64,000 nt of DNA, taken from positions 1 to 64,000 of the forward strand of contig NZ_JBGSQX010000147.1 in NCBI RefSeq assembly GCF_041737845.1. Direction: 5' to 3'. The DNA comes from Desulfococcus sp041737845. GTDB taxonomy: Bacteria > Desulfobacterota > Desulfobacteria > Desulfobacterales > Desulfococcaceae. Under the pieces are notes generated by a model. The model did no database searches. It was not told the origin of the DNA and saw only the letters and a program-made list of their open reading frames with translations. Numbering within the stretch: position 1 is the stretch's first letter; each line of letters starts with the position of its first letter. A program made the position numbers and the translations under genes. Positions 27,010-35,920 of this stretch are shown here, piece by piece.

Positions 27010-27693
27010 ATTCAGCCCAATGGTGTCACGATTCTGCCCGGCCTCCAGTTTGATCACATTGTGGTCCATGAGACTTTCGATCCGGGTGGAAGGTTGCGCC
27101 ATGACCAGTTGCCGCAGGGTGATTTCATCGAGAAGCACGCTATCCTTATCCACTACATACAGGGTGTGCAGCGTTTCGGCCGCGTCCCCGTGGCGGCGGA
27201 TATAATTCATGGTGTCCTGAACGGTCCAGTCCGGATGGATCGCCATAAACCCGGTGGTCATGAGGTGCCCCGCCGAGTTTTCGGCATAACTCAACAGGTT
27301 TTCCGCTTCCCTGCGCTCCGCTTCCGCCAGCAGCAGCATCCAATTCTGGACCGTCACCGCATCGGCACTCTCGAACAGGTAGGTTCGGTCATTCGCATCA
27401 AGCCGGTTTAAAATGGGTTTCAAATCGTCTTCAGAAAGCGATTTCAGCAGACCAACGAGGGTTTCTCCTTCAAGATACGAAACGACTTCCGTCGCCCGTT
27501 CGTGATCCAGCATACGGAGAACCTCACTCTGATGCTTGGGCTTGAGTTTTTCCAGCGCGTCTGCAATTTCAACCTCGTAGTGGTTTGACAGCACCCGCTT
27601 CAGCTGGGCATCCTCACCGCGTTTGCAGAGTTTCTTCAGCAACGGTTTCAGGATATCGCCGCTGACCCGATCCTGGATCTCATAGACCATCAT
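26875..27693 (-). pseudogene. Truncated mgtE-like gene (MgtE_N and partial CBS domain only)
   Basis: Residues 1-130 follow the helical MgtE N-terminal domain (LKPKHQSEVLRMLDHERATEVVSYL, LLSYAENSAGHLMT), then about half of a CBS pair (LHTLYVVDKDSVLLDEITLRQLV, SLMDHNVIKL). Family similarity stops near 27030. The last 45-50 codons are a frame antisense to the neighbouring small membrane protein and look unrelated. The second CBS domain and the five-helix magnesium channel are missing. I infer a 3' deletion that joined the gene to the convergent one. A regulatory use of the remaining cytosolic domain is possible, since the frame is open and the start intact. Confidence 0.75.
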
Positions 27694-27758
27694 GTCCTCT
27701 TTTCACATCAAAAGGTGCACGCAGCCGGGCCAGACGACTCGCGGCCGCATGCCGGGGC

Positions 27759-27929
27759 CTACTTGGCGGGTTCGTTGACTTCTTCGTAAAGTTCCAGAAG
27801 CTTTCTGTAGACGCCTTCAAGGATTAGTTCCGGTTTTACGGGATGCCCTCCCCGGGAGGCGGCCTTGGTGAGCTCCATGGCATGCAGCAGAATGTCCTTT
27901 TTCGATTCCATCTTGTTGGGTTTTGTCAT
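27759..27929 (-). CDS. Small uncharacterised protein, 56 aa
   Basis: The reading frame starts at ATG 27929, with AGGAGA eight bases upstream, and ends with TAG at 27759. The product begins MTKPNKMESKKDILLHAM and ends LYEEVNEPAK. It is charged and predicted to be largely helical, with no membrane segment. The excellent ribosome site and codon use like that of neighbouring genes argue for a real gene. It lies 65 bases upstream of the truncated mgtE on the same strand. I recognise no family. Confidence 0.6.
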   Translation of the reverse strand: MTKPNKMESKKDILLHAMELTKAASRGGHPVKPELILEGVYRKLLELYEEVNEPAK

Positions 27930-28303
27930 CGATTTTCTCCTGTTTCCGGTTGGGATTATGAGGGGTTGCCGACGATCCGGCGATGGATGGCAGGCTGCTT
28001 GGCGAGCATGTTGCCGGCTTCAACGTCGGGCGCGGGCAGAATATCGGCCTCTCCAGCCACGGGGAATTGAAACTCCTTGATCCGCGCCGCCTTTTTGCTG
28101 ACGGTAATGTATCATTCACATGTTACGTTTTGATTAGTGCGCGTGAACCCATGCAAAAAAGCGCCAAAAAAATTGAACCTCAGATCTCTTTTTCAGGGGA
28201 TCGATCCTTCTCATCATATCTAAATAAATCCGCCCTAACATGGTGTCCGGCGTTAATGAGACAGATAGAGAACGCAAGATCCATAACAAAGAGAGGACAA
28301 TCC
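27930..28303. other. Intergenic region upstream of PPK2
   Basis: This stretch carries the divergent promoters of the 56-codon gene and of the PPK2 gene. AT-rich tracts lie near 28105-28135 and 28200-28235. No further gene, repeat or Pho-type hexamer array was found. Confidence 0.4.
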
Positions 28304-29209
28304 ATGGTCATCAATCCACAGCACATCGAATACGAAGGAAAAACGGTTCCGCTCGACGGCCTCCTGGCGGAATATAAACGGCTGAAAGAATCCAAAATTT
28401 ACATGGACGACCTCGAAAGCCAGGCTGTTCGCACGATTCAGGAGGATGAAGCGTTGAAGCCCTACCAGGCCGAATTGATCCGACTGCAGGAATATATCGA
28501 ACGGGAAAACAAACGGATGATCATTTTGTTTGAGGGCCGGGACGCCGCCGGAAAAGGCGGCTCCATCCGCCGGATCACCCGGTACATGAACGAAAAACAC
28601 TATCGCGTCGTTGCGCTGGGAAAACCCACGGATGAACAGCGGTCGCAATGGTATTACCAGAAATATATCGCTCAATTTCCAAAAGGGGGCGAAATCGTCC
28701 TCTTTGACCGGAGCTGGTACAACCGGGCCATGGTGGAACGGGTTTTCGGATTCTGCACCGAAGCGGAATATGAGAACTTCATGGAAAGTGTCATCTGGTT
28801 CGAGAAGGATCTTGTGATCCAGGGGACGGTTTTGATCAAACTCTATTTCAGCGTCGACAGGGAGGAGCAGGCCAAGCGTTTTGAAAACCGGCGAAACGAT
28901 CCGCTGAGGCAATGGAAATTCAGTGAAATCGATATGCAGGCCCAGGACCGGTGGGACGATTTCACGGATGTCAAATATGAGATGCTCAAACGAACCCACA
29001 CCCTCAACGCCCCTTGGACCATCATTCGGTCCCACGACAAACACCTGGCGCGGATCAACGCCATGAAGGTCATCCTGGGGTCACTGCCATACCTGAAATA
29101 TGACGAAGCCATCGACCTCGTGCCGGATCCGGACATCAAAATTTCCGGTTCGAGGGAACTGGAGCTCATGGAGGCGGAACGGCTGCAAAAGGGAAGATCA
29201 ACCTTTTAA
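28304..29209 (+). CDS. ppk2: Polyphosphate kinase 2 (PPK2 family), 301 aa
   Basis: PPK2 enzymes use polyphosphate to phosphorylate nucleoside mono- or diphosphates, or the reverse. The Walker A motif is FEGRDAAGKGG, followed by RRITRYMNEKHYRVVALGKP; the Walker B/lid region is FPKGGEIVLFDRSWYNRA. Single-domain length (about 300) is usual for class I-III enzymes. ATG 28304 is preceded by GAGAGGA at good spacing; the frame stays open upstream, but that part does not look like protein. No Pho-type repeats were seen upstream, so its link to the phosphate island downstream is by theme only. Confidence 0.92.
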   Translation: MVINPQHIEYEGKTVPLDGLLAEYKRLKESKIYMDDLESQAVRTIQEDEALKPYQAELIRLQEYIERENKRMIILFEGRDAAGKGGSIRRITRYMNEKHYRVVALGKPTDEQRSQWYYQKYIAQFPKGGEIVLFDRSWYNRAMVERVFGFCTEAEYENFMESVIWFEKDLVIQGTVLIKLYFSVDREEQAKRFENRRNDPLRQWKFSEIDMQAQDRWDDFTDVKYEMLKRTHTLNAPWTIIRSHDKHLARINAMKVILGSLPYLKYDEAIDLVPDPDIKISGSRELELMEAERLQKGRSTF

Positions 29210-29278
29210 TCCATCGGGGGTGAATTTCGAAAGCCGCCCAACGGGATATGCGATCGCCCGCCATATCCCGCCGGGATT

Positions 29279-29707
29279 TCAGGAGGAGCAGGGCGGGATC
29301 AGCCCCAGCGCCCGGAATATTCCAAGGGTTTTTGGGGTGAACCGAACGGGGTCATCCGCGATGTCGCTCTTGTGAATGAGCTGAAACCCATAGCTTTCGG
29401 TGTCGCTCATCCGGATCTGATCGATGTCGGCCCGGCTGATGGTCATGTCATAGATGAAGTGGGGCTCATCCCCCACCAGAACCCGCCTCCCCTGCAACGC
29501 TTCGAGGGATGCTTTTCCGGCCAGGGTTCCTGAGGATTCCTCCTCCGCGAGCTCCCTGATCAACCCCTCAATCGGCGTCTCCCCGGGCTCGATACCGCCG
29601 CCCACCAATTCAAGCTTTCGATTTTTTTCGAGGCTTAACGGAGAGCGTTTGATGGAAAACAGCAGATCATCCCCTATTGTCAGGAATATTTTTGCTTTCA
29701 GTTTCAT
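29279..29707 (-). CDS. Nudix hydrolase, 142 aa
   Basis: The Nudix box reads GGIEPGETPIEGLIRELAEEESSG. It keeps the G-x5-E and RE-x2-EE core needed for metal binding, but Ser replaces the usual Gly near its end. The rest (KLKAKIFLTIGDDLLFSIKRS at the start) matches a small MutT-like fold. Start ATG 29707 was chosen over an upstream ATG at 29758 because the fold begins here. Substrate is unknown. It lies 85 bases from the stop of the channel-like gene on the same strand. Confidence 0.85.
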   Translation of the reverse strand: MKLKAKIFLTIGDDLLFSIKRSPLSLEKNRKLELVGGGIEPGETPIEGLIRELAEEESSGTLAGKASLEALQGRRVLVGDEPHFIYDMTISRADIDQIRMSDTESYGFQLIHKSDIADDPVRFTPKTLGIFRALGLIPPCSS

Positions 29708-29791
29708 GGCAACCCGTCCTTTATTTCGCGGGTCCGTTATGTAACGGCAGGCCGACAAGGCCGCCGGGATGATTTCGAAGCCCGATGATGT

Positions 29792-31837
29792 TCATGATGC
29801 TATTTTGACAAGTCTTGCTTCGATCATGTTTCGATGGAGTTTTTCCACAATCGTCAATCCCTGCTGGTAATACACGGGGTGGGGCAGATCGCCGGGCAAA
29901 TTGGCCATCAGGGCCTGCGCCGTCCCAAGATCACAGCCGGAAATCCGTGCAATCACATTTGCGCCCTCGAAATTGGCTTGCGTCATCAGGGTATGCCGCT
30001 GTTTGACCACATGGACGATGTACCGCCGCTCCAGGATACGCCCGAGCTCGATGCGACGCAGGCCGTTCATCGTGGCGAGGACGAAAAGCCGATCTCCCGG
30101 CGCCAGGCGGTTGTCGTCGGACGGCATCCAATCCTGCGTGCCATGGACCCGGTTGATATGAAGGAAGGGAACCACGCGAAAGCCGTAGGCCACCTCGGAG
30201 AGCAGCAATCCGTCCAGGGAATCCCCTGATTCGATTTTGTATTCTGTAACAATAATGGTATGATCCTTCAAGCGAAAAAGCTGGGGCACCCTTTCACCAA
30301 AAGCCGCGGCCACAAAAGCTTCGGCTGCCAATGCCGATACGCATAATACCTGCGCGTTCGGAAAAAGTCTTGCGAGATTGTCGCTGAACCGGGGATTGTA
30401 GGTTCGAACCACAAACCTCGCGGCGGGGTTCATGCGCAGCGCCATAAGGGTTATTTCGAGGTTTTCCATTTCATCATTCGTGACCGTCATGACGCTTTTC
30501 GCCGTGTGGACATTTGCCTGCTGAAGGGTTTCGGCGATATGGTTCTTGTTGAGCGTCAAGAGGGCGATCGTCTCGATCGAATCCGGGGATGCCTCATGAA
30601 TCTCGATTCCCACGACCTTCTCACACAGGCCCTGGAGCCGTCCAACCACCCGTTTGCCGAACATCTCCAATCCGATGACCACCACATGGCCATGCCTTGA
30701 GACGGCGGGTCGCTTGAAGAACCGGAGACGGGCGGTAATGAGGCTTTGGGTCATCAACGCGTATAAAGCCCCGACAAACAGCGTGCCGACAACGGCAAGG
30801 GTCAAACCGAACAACCTCAACCACCACGGCATGCTGAGCTGGAACTGAAACTCGCCGCCGAGCAGGTCCGGATACCCGCCGATCAGCAGGCAGGCTGCCG
30901 CAAAAAACGCATCCGTCAGATTCATTTGAGGCCCGAACATGTAAAAGAGAACACCGCCGACCATCAAAAAACCAAGCAGCGCGCCACCGCAGAGCAGGAC
31001 CAGACGCTGGAGCTGGTCGCGGAACGGTGGGCGGAGGTGATGGAGCCATTGACGAAACGTTCTCCGGAGCAGCCTGGCGGTATGGCGGAATCCCTTCAGA
31101 AACTGGGAAAGCGGCAGGGGTGAAGAGGATCCGTTGCTCTGGCGTTTCGGGGACAGCGCCTCGATCCAGACTGCGATATCTCCATCGCGGATGTCATCTT
31201 CCGGGTTCCATTCGAAAAAGAGATGCTCGGGAGCATGATCCCCGCGATAATGGGTGAGCACGCGCCGCCAGCCGGAGTTGAGTTTGCCGAGTTTGGTGTT
31301 CACGAGCGCATCACCGGGGGTTGCCCGGTGCGCGATGACCCTCGCCAGGCGGTCTTCGAGCTGGAAACTGGCCGGCATCTCGTCGCCGAACGCGGCCAGC
31401 GCAAAAGCAGATGCGGACAGCTCCCCGGGCTCAAGGGCGGTAAAGTTGCCCAACTCGCTCTGCAGCAGGGTGTTGAGGTTGGTTTTTCCCGATCGGACGA
31501 CCAGTCGGGCCGAAGGATTTCGCAGCCTGGCCTCGAAGGCGGCCTCAATGTTGATCCGATCGTCGCTGGTGACAAACAGGATGGCCCGGTATTTCCATAC
31601 CTCGATCTCGTTCAGCACCGTGGGATGCCGGCAATCTCCCACCAGCAGCCGGTCGAGGATCTCCGGGACCGACTCGATCTCCCAGATGCCGTATGAAAGC
31701 AGATCGATGGCGCTGACGCCGACGCCGAATTTTTTCAGGTTCGCCACGCAATGCTGGCCCAGGCTGCCCAGCCCGCATACCAGGAACTGATCCGAACGGG
31801 TTTGAAGGAGCGGAGAATCGCTGATATCCGAAGCCAT
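29792..31837 (-). CDS. RCK-pore-RCK potassium-channel-like protein, 681 aa
   Basis: The N-terminal domain is a TrkA-N/RCK Rossmann fold (FLVCGLGSLGQHCVANL, LLVGDCRHPTVL). Two membrane helices near 275-300 and 335-368 flank a pore-helix-like stretch, LTDAFFAAACLLIGGYPDLLGG. A second RCK unit follows (HVVVIGLEMFGKRVVGRL, NLEITLMALRMNPAARFVVRT, VCVSALAAEAFVAAAFGERVP) with two C-terminal TrkA-C-like parts. The filter region has GGYPD where potassium channels have GYGD, so selectivity is uncertain. The order RCK-pore-RCK is less common than pore-RCK-RCK. NAD(H) or ligand gating is expected from the family. Confidence 0.8.
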   Translation of the reverse strand: MASDISDSPLLQTRSDQFLVCGLGSLGQHCVANLKKFGVGVSAIDLLSYGIWEIESVPEILDRLLVGDCRHPTVLNEIEVWKYRAILFVTSDDRINIEAAFEARLRNPSARLVVRSGKTNLNTLLQSELGNFTALEPGELSASAFALAAFGDEMPASFQLEDRLARVIAHRATPGDALVNTKLGKLNSGWRRVLTHYRGDHAPEHLFFEWNPEDDIRDGDIAVWIEALSPKRQSNGSSSPLPLSQFLKGFRHTARLLRRTFRQWLHHLRPPFRDQLQRLVLLCGGALLGFLMVGGVLFYMFGPQMNLTDAFFAAACLLIGGYPDLLGGEFQFQLSMPWWLRLFGLTLAVVGTLFVGALYALMTQSLITARLRFFKRPAVSRHGHVVVIGLEMFGKRVVGRLQGLCEKVVGIEIHEASPDSIETIALLTLNKNHIAETLQQANVHTAKSVMTVTNDEMENLEITLMALRMNPAARFVVRTYNPRFSDNLARLFPNAQVLCVSALAAEAFVAAAFGERVPQLFRLKDHTIIVTEYKIESGDSLDGLLLSEVAYGFRVVPFLHINRVHGTQDWMPSDDNRLAPGDRLFVLATMNGLRRIELGRILERRYIVHVVKQRHTLMTQANFEGANVIARISGCDLGTAQALMANLPGDLPHPVYYQQGLTIVEKLHRNMIEARLVKIAS

Positions 31838-31964
31838 ATCCTCTTGTCGCTGTGGGTATTCGATCGCTCAGAGCTTCGCACGCGGTGATCCAAAGGGGTA
31901 AGGTGCCGCCGAATCGATGCGAAGCCATGATGCGTCAGGGCTTGAAACAGTGGAAACAATAAAA

Positions 31965-31999
31965 GGCGGCAGGGCTTGGGATACAAACGCCCCGCCGCC
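31965..31999 (-). terminator. Rho-independent terminator of the DUF3141 gene
   Basis: On the minus strand, GGCGGCGGGGC pairs with GCCCTGCCGCC (one mismatch) and is followed by TTTTATTG. It lies 56-90 bases after the stop codon of the gene ending at 32055. Confidence 0.8.
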
Positions 32000-32054
32000 T
32001 GAGACACAGGTCAGTTGCATCATGCGTGATGCCGCCTCAGCCCTTCGATTTCCG

Positions 32055-34415
32055 TCAGACCTCCGCCATATTTTCGCTTGGGGTTTCGACAGGGGCCGGG
32101 GATTCCACCTCGATATCGATCTGCAGGATGGATGTCAGCCTTTCCAGCAGCGCCTTTTCCTCGTCTACCAGCGCAAAGTCGGCCATGGAGATTTTTTCCG
32201 CCACCTCGTATGCCTCTCTGCGATGGGCCTGCTGGGGGAGAAGCCATCTCAGCGCATTCAAGGCGCGGTCTTCATCGATCTGCAGAATACGCGCCTGTTC
32301 CTTTGCAAGCTGTTTGAACTCGGCAAGCGGCATGTCTTCAAACCGCTGGCTCTCCCGGACGATTTTCGCGGCGGCCTCGAATTCCCGCTCGTCAAAAACA
32401 TGGTCCGCGCCGGCCATCATGACGATCACGCGAACGATGCCGGCAGGGATGCCGCCCTTGTTGATCTTGTCGATCCACGTGTCCCGTTCAGCCTCGGTCA
32501 TGCCCGCAGGCGATGTCGCTACGGGAGCGGCATCCGTCGGTTTTGCCGACGGAAACGCGGCCGTCAGCCACGGATTGCGATAGATGCGTTTAAAGAGAAA
32601 TCCATCCGATTCATCCCGCACCTCCCGGTAGGTATTCAACATCGTGACGAGCTGTTCGGATGCCTGCCTTTCCATCGCCGCGAAGATATTGTTCGTATCG
32701 GCCGGCATTCGCCGTTCCCTGACCACGGGCGCCATGGTCTTGAAGGGGAGCATGAACGGGTTCTTGTCGGAAAACAGATAGCGGGATGCACGCATGGGAT
32801 GCATCCATTTCAGGAATTCAGCGGTCGCATTGTTGCTCCAAATGCGCATCCAGGGGGAGAGCCATGTCTCATAGAATCGGTCATTCGCCTCCGATACGGC
32901 AGCGACCGTGGCGAATTCCGCTTCATCCTCAAACCCGTCGTCCATTGCCAGAATGTCTGAGATATCGCGCTCTTCAAACCGGGCGATATAGTCCGTCAAC
33001 CGGAGCTCCTCCCCGTTTTCCTCGATGATCTTCTCCCCCTCCTCGATGACCAGTTCATAGAGTCCGGGCGGAAGATAGTCGATGTGGTCGATGTGTTCGA
33101 TGATCTCCTTGTGTTCCTTTTTCGCCACTTTTCCGGAAACAAAGATCCCGAGGTGCCCGATATCTTTGTGCACCCGGTAGATGATGACCTGCTGACACCG
33201 CTTGATCTCGTCCACGGAGCCATACACCTTGGCGATCCAGTTCAGGGCCTGCTGGGGCGGGGTGATGTTGTCGCCGCTCGATGCGAATACCAGCACCGGA
33301 TCCTGGAGGTTTTTCAGGTTGATCTTCCGCCCTTTATCCAGTTCGACCTCGCCCTGTTCCAGCCGATTTTCCACAAACAGGTTCTTCACAATGAAATGAA
33401 TCTCATCGGCATTCATCATAAAATAGGAATTCCACCATTTTTCAAAATCGAGATAGCGCTTTTCCTCGGTATCCACATTGGCCCAGACAGTGTACTGCTT
33501 GGTCCAGAAGGTGTTGGCCGGATTCAAATTCTCAAAATTCATCACCAGGTTCGCGCCGTCGAACTTGCCGTTGCCGAGGTCGCAGACCAGGGATGTCATC
33601 CAGGTACCCCCCATCAGACCGCCCCGGTATCTCATGGGGTTCTTCCCGTCCACGCCGGCCCAATACGAGAGCGGGGAACCGTTCAACACGATTGGGCCGC
33701 TGATGTCGGGGCGGTCGGCCGACAGGAGCGCCACGGCCCAGCCTGCCTGGCAGTTGCCGATCAAGGCCGGCTCCGGGGCCTTTGGATGACGATGGCGCAC
33801 CTCCTCGACAAACCGGGCCTGGGCGTCCTTCACATCCCCATAGGTCTGACCGGGTTCCGGATCCGGGTAGAACAGAATGAAATAGACCGGGTGGCCGTGT
33901 TTCAATGCCATGCCGATTTCGGAATCCTGCTTGGAACCGCCGATTCCCGGCCCGTGACCGGCGCGGGGGTCGACAACCACGATGGGACGCTTTTCGGGGT
34001 CCGTTATTCCCTCCTTTTCCGGAAGAATCAGGGCGAGATCGTGGTTGACCGGCCGATCCAGGCTGCGGCCGTCCATGATAATCGTGTAATCGAAGGTCAA
34101 TACCGGCGGCTGTCCCTTTTCGATGATGTCCAGGAAATTATTCCCCCGCTTTCTCATGATATCCATGAACAGCACACTGCGCTGGAGCGTATCGATCCAG
34201 TAAGCCTGGGCATCCGCGACCGATTTCAATGCTGATCCGTCCGAAGCGGCAGGCCCCCGTTCCCCTCGGAAAGAATCAACCCAGCCCCGATGCTTCCGGC
34301 AAATGAAATCCGTCAAGTCCAAAGCGTGATCGGCGGTTTCATTCCAATAGGAGGCAACCTCTTCCGCGGCAGGGAAGGGCGTTGCCGGCATCATTGTTTT
34401 GAACGCTTCGTTCAT
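32055..34415 (-). CDS. DUF3141 alpha/beta-hydrolase-like protein with C-terminal TerB-like domain, 786 aa
   Basis: ATG 34415 has AAGGAG six bases upstream. The main part matches the DUF3141 family, distant relatives of polyhydroxyalkanoate synthases: TFDYTIIMDGRSLDRPVNHDLALI, VVDPRAGHGPGIGG, and a nucleophile-elbow-like IGNCQAGWAVALL with Cys in the PhaC-like position. A later DNITPPQQAL and HKDIGHLGIF could supply Asp and His. The last 140 residues (PAGIVRVIVMMAGADHVFDEREF onward) resemble TerB, a helical metal-binding domain. The hydrolase or acyltransferase activity is not proven for this family. No phaC, phaA or phaB gene is nearby. Confidence 0.82.
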   Translation of the reverse strand: MNEAFKTMMPATPFPAAEEVASYWNETADHALDLTDFICRKHRGWVDSFRGERGPAASDGSALKSVADAQAYWIDTLQRSVLFMDIMRKRGNNFLDIIEKGQPPVLTFDYTIIMDGRSLDRPVNHDLALILPEKEGITDPEKRPIVVVDPRAGHGPGIGGSKQDSEIGMALKHGHPVYFILFYPDPEPGQTYGDVKDAQARFVEEVRHRHPKAPEPALIGNCQAGWAVALLSADRPDISGPIVLNGSPLSYWAGVDGKNPMRYRGGLMGGTWMTSLVCDLGNGKFDGANLVMNFENLNPANTFWTKQYTVWANVDTEEKRYLDFEKWWNSYFMMNADEIHFIVKNLFVENRLEQGEVELDKGRKINLKNLQDPVLVFASSGDNITPPQQALNWIAKVYGSVDEIKRCQQVIIYRVHKDIGHLGIFVSGKVAKKEHKEIIEHIDHIDYLPPGLYELVIEEGEKIIEENGEELRLTDYIARFEERDISDILAMDDGFEDEAEFATVAAVSEANDRFYETWLSPWMRIWSNNATAEFLKWMHPMRASRYLFSDKNPFMLPFKTMAPVVRERRMPADTNNIFAAMERQASEQLVTMLNTYREVRDESDGFLFKRIYRNPWLTAAFPSAKPTDAAPVATSPAGMTEAERDTWIDKINKGGIPAGIVRVIVMMAGADHVFDEREFEAAAKIVRESQRFEDMPLAEFKQLAKEQARILQIDEDRALNALRWLLPQQAHRREAYEVAEKISMADFALVDEEKALLERLTSILQIDIEVESPAPVETPSENMAEV

Positions 34416-34870
34416 GTTGGCTCCTTGTGTTTGATGAAATATACCGGCATAAAGTCGTCCGGCCAATCGATGGTGCTGACGCCCGCATCGACCGCGCCCC
34501 GAAAATCCGCCCATGACGGGCTGATCGCCGTCAGTCTCTGCGGGACTCATGCATGGACGGTATCCGTAAAGATGGCTTGCTGATGAATTGGCGTTACAGA
34601 GCACTGTTACCCGATTCAGATTTGATTATCATTTTGGACGCGTTCATTTTTCGTTAGGACCAAAAAATCGCACCCTATCTGACCTGCCTTGTCAGAGCGG
34701 TTGTCATTCCCGTCGCCATCGTTTTCTAATCTAACGCTCATCAACTTTAAATATGGAGAGGATAGGCTGCGCGCAGTCAGGGTTCCAAGGCCTTGAGCGG
34801 CGAAAGAATACTGTGTGGAAACGGGGTGACCCCTGTTTTTGCACCCAACTTCCAACACACGGGAGGACCG
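34416..34870. other. Intergenic region upstream of the porin remnant
   Basis: No gene is supported here. Near 34728-34745 two hexamers, CTAACG and CAACTT, stand 11 bp apart, a weak hint of a Pho box for the porin gene; nothing else in the stretch is notable. Confidence 0.4.
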
Positions 34871-35182
34871 ATGAAATCTTTTTTCATGGGATCGTTTCAA
34901 TCGAAGGGGCTTTGGCTCCGGGCCAAGACCCTGGTCTTTTCTCTTGCGCAAGACGGCGGGCTTGGCGCGTGGGAACTGGGTGCGCGGTGGTCCTGGCTCG
35001 ATCTTACGGATAACGAGATTTCCGGCGGCGAGGAAAATAATTTCACCCTGGCCGTGAACTGGTACTTGAACCCCAACTACCGATTCATGTTCAACTATAT
35101 CTATGCGGATGCAACAGATCGGAAGGATGCAGAGGACGGGAAAGCAAATATTTTTCAGACGCGGTTTCAGGTGGATTTCTAA
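34871..35182 (+). pseudogene. OprP/OprO-type phosphate porin remnant, 103 codons
   Basis: ATG 34871 follows GGGAGGACCG, a good ribosome site, but the product lacks almost the whole barrel. After about 30 residues it joins the C-terminal strands of a phosphate-selective porin: GAWELGARWSWLDLTD, NFTLAVNWYLNPNYRFMFNYIYAD and the terminal FQTRFQVDF, with the aromatic end residue that outer-membrane assembly requires. Full porins of this family have about 400 residues. I infer an internal deletion that kept the start and the last three or four strands. It converges on phoU, where such a porin would make functional sense. Confidence 0.75.
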
Positions 35183-35210
35183 GGGGTTTGGGGAGGAGGG
35201 GCCGCAATCC

Positions 35211-35233
35211 TCCTCCCATTCGGGAGGATTTTA
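35211..35233 (+). terminator. Terminator between the porin remnant and phoU
   Basis: TCCTCCC-ATTC-GGGAGGA is followed by TTTTA. An overlapping alternative hairpin (GGGAGGAGG at 35191-35199 with CCTCCTCCC at 35209-35217) shares one arm, so the two would compete. Confidence 0.7.
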
Positions 35234-35899
35234 TCAAGACTGGCCGCTATATGTTTTTCCATGGGCGATATAGTAGACGCTCTCCGCGATGTTGGTGACG
35301 AGATCGCCGATCCGTTCGGCGCAGCGGCCGATGAGCAGCACATTTGTTCCGGCCTGGATATTGCCGGGATTTTCCATCATGGCATGTCTCAATTCATCGA
35401 GAAGTCGGGTATAAGCGGCGTCCATCTCGTCGTCCTGATGCCACACCTTGACGGCCAGGTCGGTATCTTCAGCATTATGGGACGACATCACGGACGAGAG
35501 CATGTGAACGGCGATCTCGCCCATCTTTTCGACGGAGGCCAGTTGAAGATTCGGCGAATGCAAGTTCAGCGCCTCCGTGTGACGGGCGATGTTTTCGGCG
35601 TAATCGCCGATTCTTTCCAGGTTGGCGGCGATCTTCTGTCCCGAGAAGATCACCCTGAGGTCGATCCCCATGGGCTGCCGCTTGCCCAGCATCCGGACGG
35701 TGAGTTCGTCCACAGCGGCCTGCATCCGGTCCACGTCATCGCCGGATTCGATAACCTTCATGGCCAGTTCGATGTTACGGGCGACAAGGGCTTCAAATGC
35801 CTGGGAAAGCTGACGGAGCGTGGCTTCTCCCATGTTGTTGATTAATGATTTCAGATGCTTGAGTTCATCGTCGTAAGATTTAACCGTGTGCTTTTCCAT
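35234..35899 (-). CDS. phoU: Phosphate transport regulator PhoU, 221 aa
   Basis: PhoU is a cytosolic helical-bundle protein that links the Pst transporter to the PhoR/PhoB system and represses the Pho regulon when phosphate is ample. The two repeated three-helix halves are visible, each with its metal-binding signature: RVIFSGQKIAANLERIGDYAENIARH and VLLIGRCAERIGDLVTNIAESVYY. The GGGAG site lies six bases before ATG 35899. It is the last gene of the pst operon, 21 bases after pstB. Confidence 0.95.
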   Translation of the reverse strand: MEKHTVKSYDDELKHLKSLINNMGEATLRQLSQAFEALVARNIELAMKVIESGDDVDRMQAAVDELTVRMLGKRQPMGIDLRVIFSGQKIAANLERIGDYAENIARHTEALNLHSPNLQLASVEKMGEIAVHMLSSVMSSHNAEDTDLAVKVWHQDDEMDAAYTRLLDELRHAMMENPGNIQAGTNVLLIGRCAERIGDLVTNIAESVYYIAHGKTYSGQS

Positions 35900-35920
35900 G
35901 GGTGCTCCCGTAATTAAGAA

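Noticed and set aside
27983..28303. Upstream extension of the PPK2 frame
   Set aside because: The added residues do not resemble PPK2 and a good ribosome site precedes ATG 28304.
34690..34715. TTGTCA repeats resembling an E. coli-type Pho box near the porin remnant
   Set aside because: The two copies are 12 bp apart, not 11, and differ from the hexamer type of the four strong arrays in this window.
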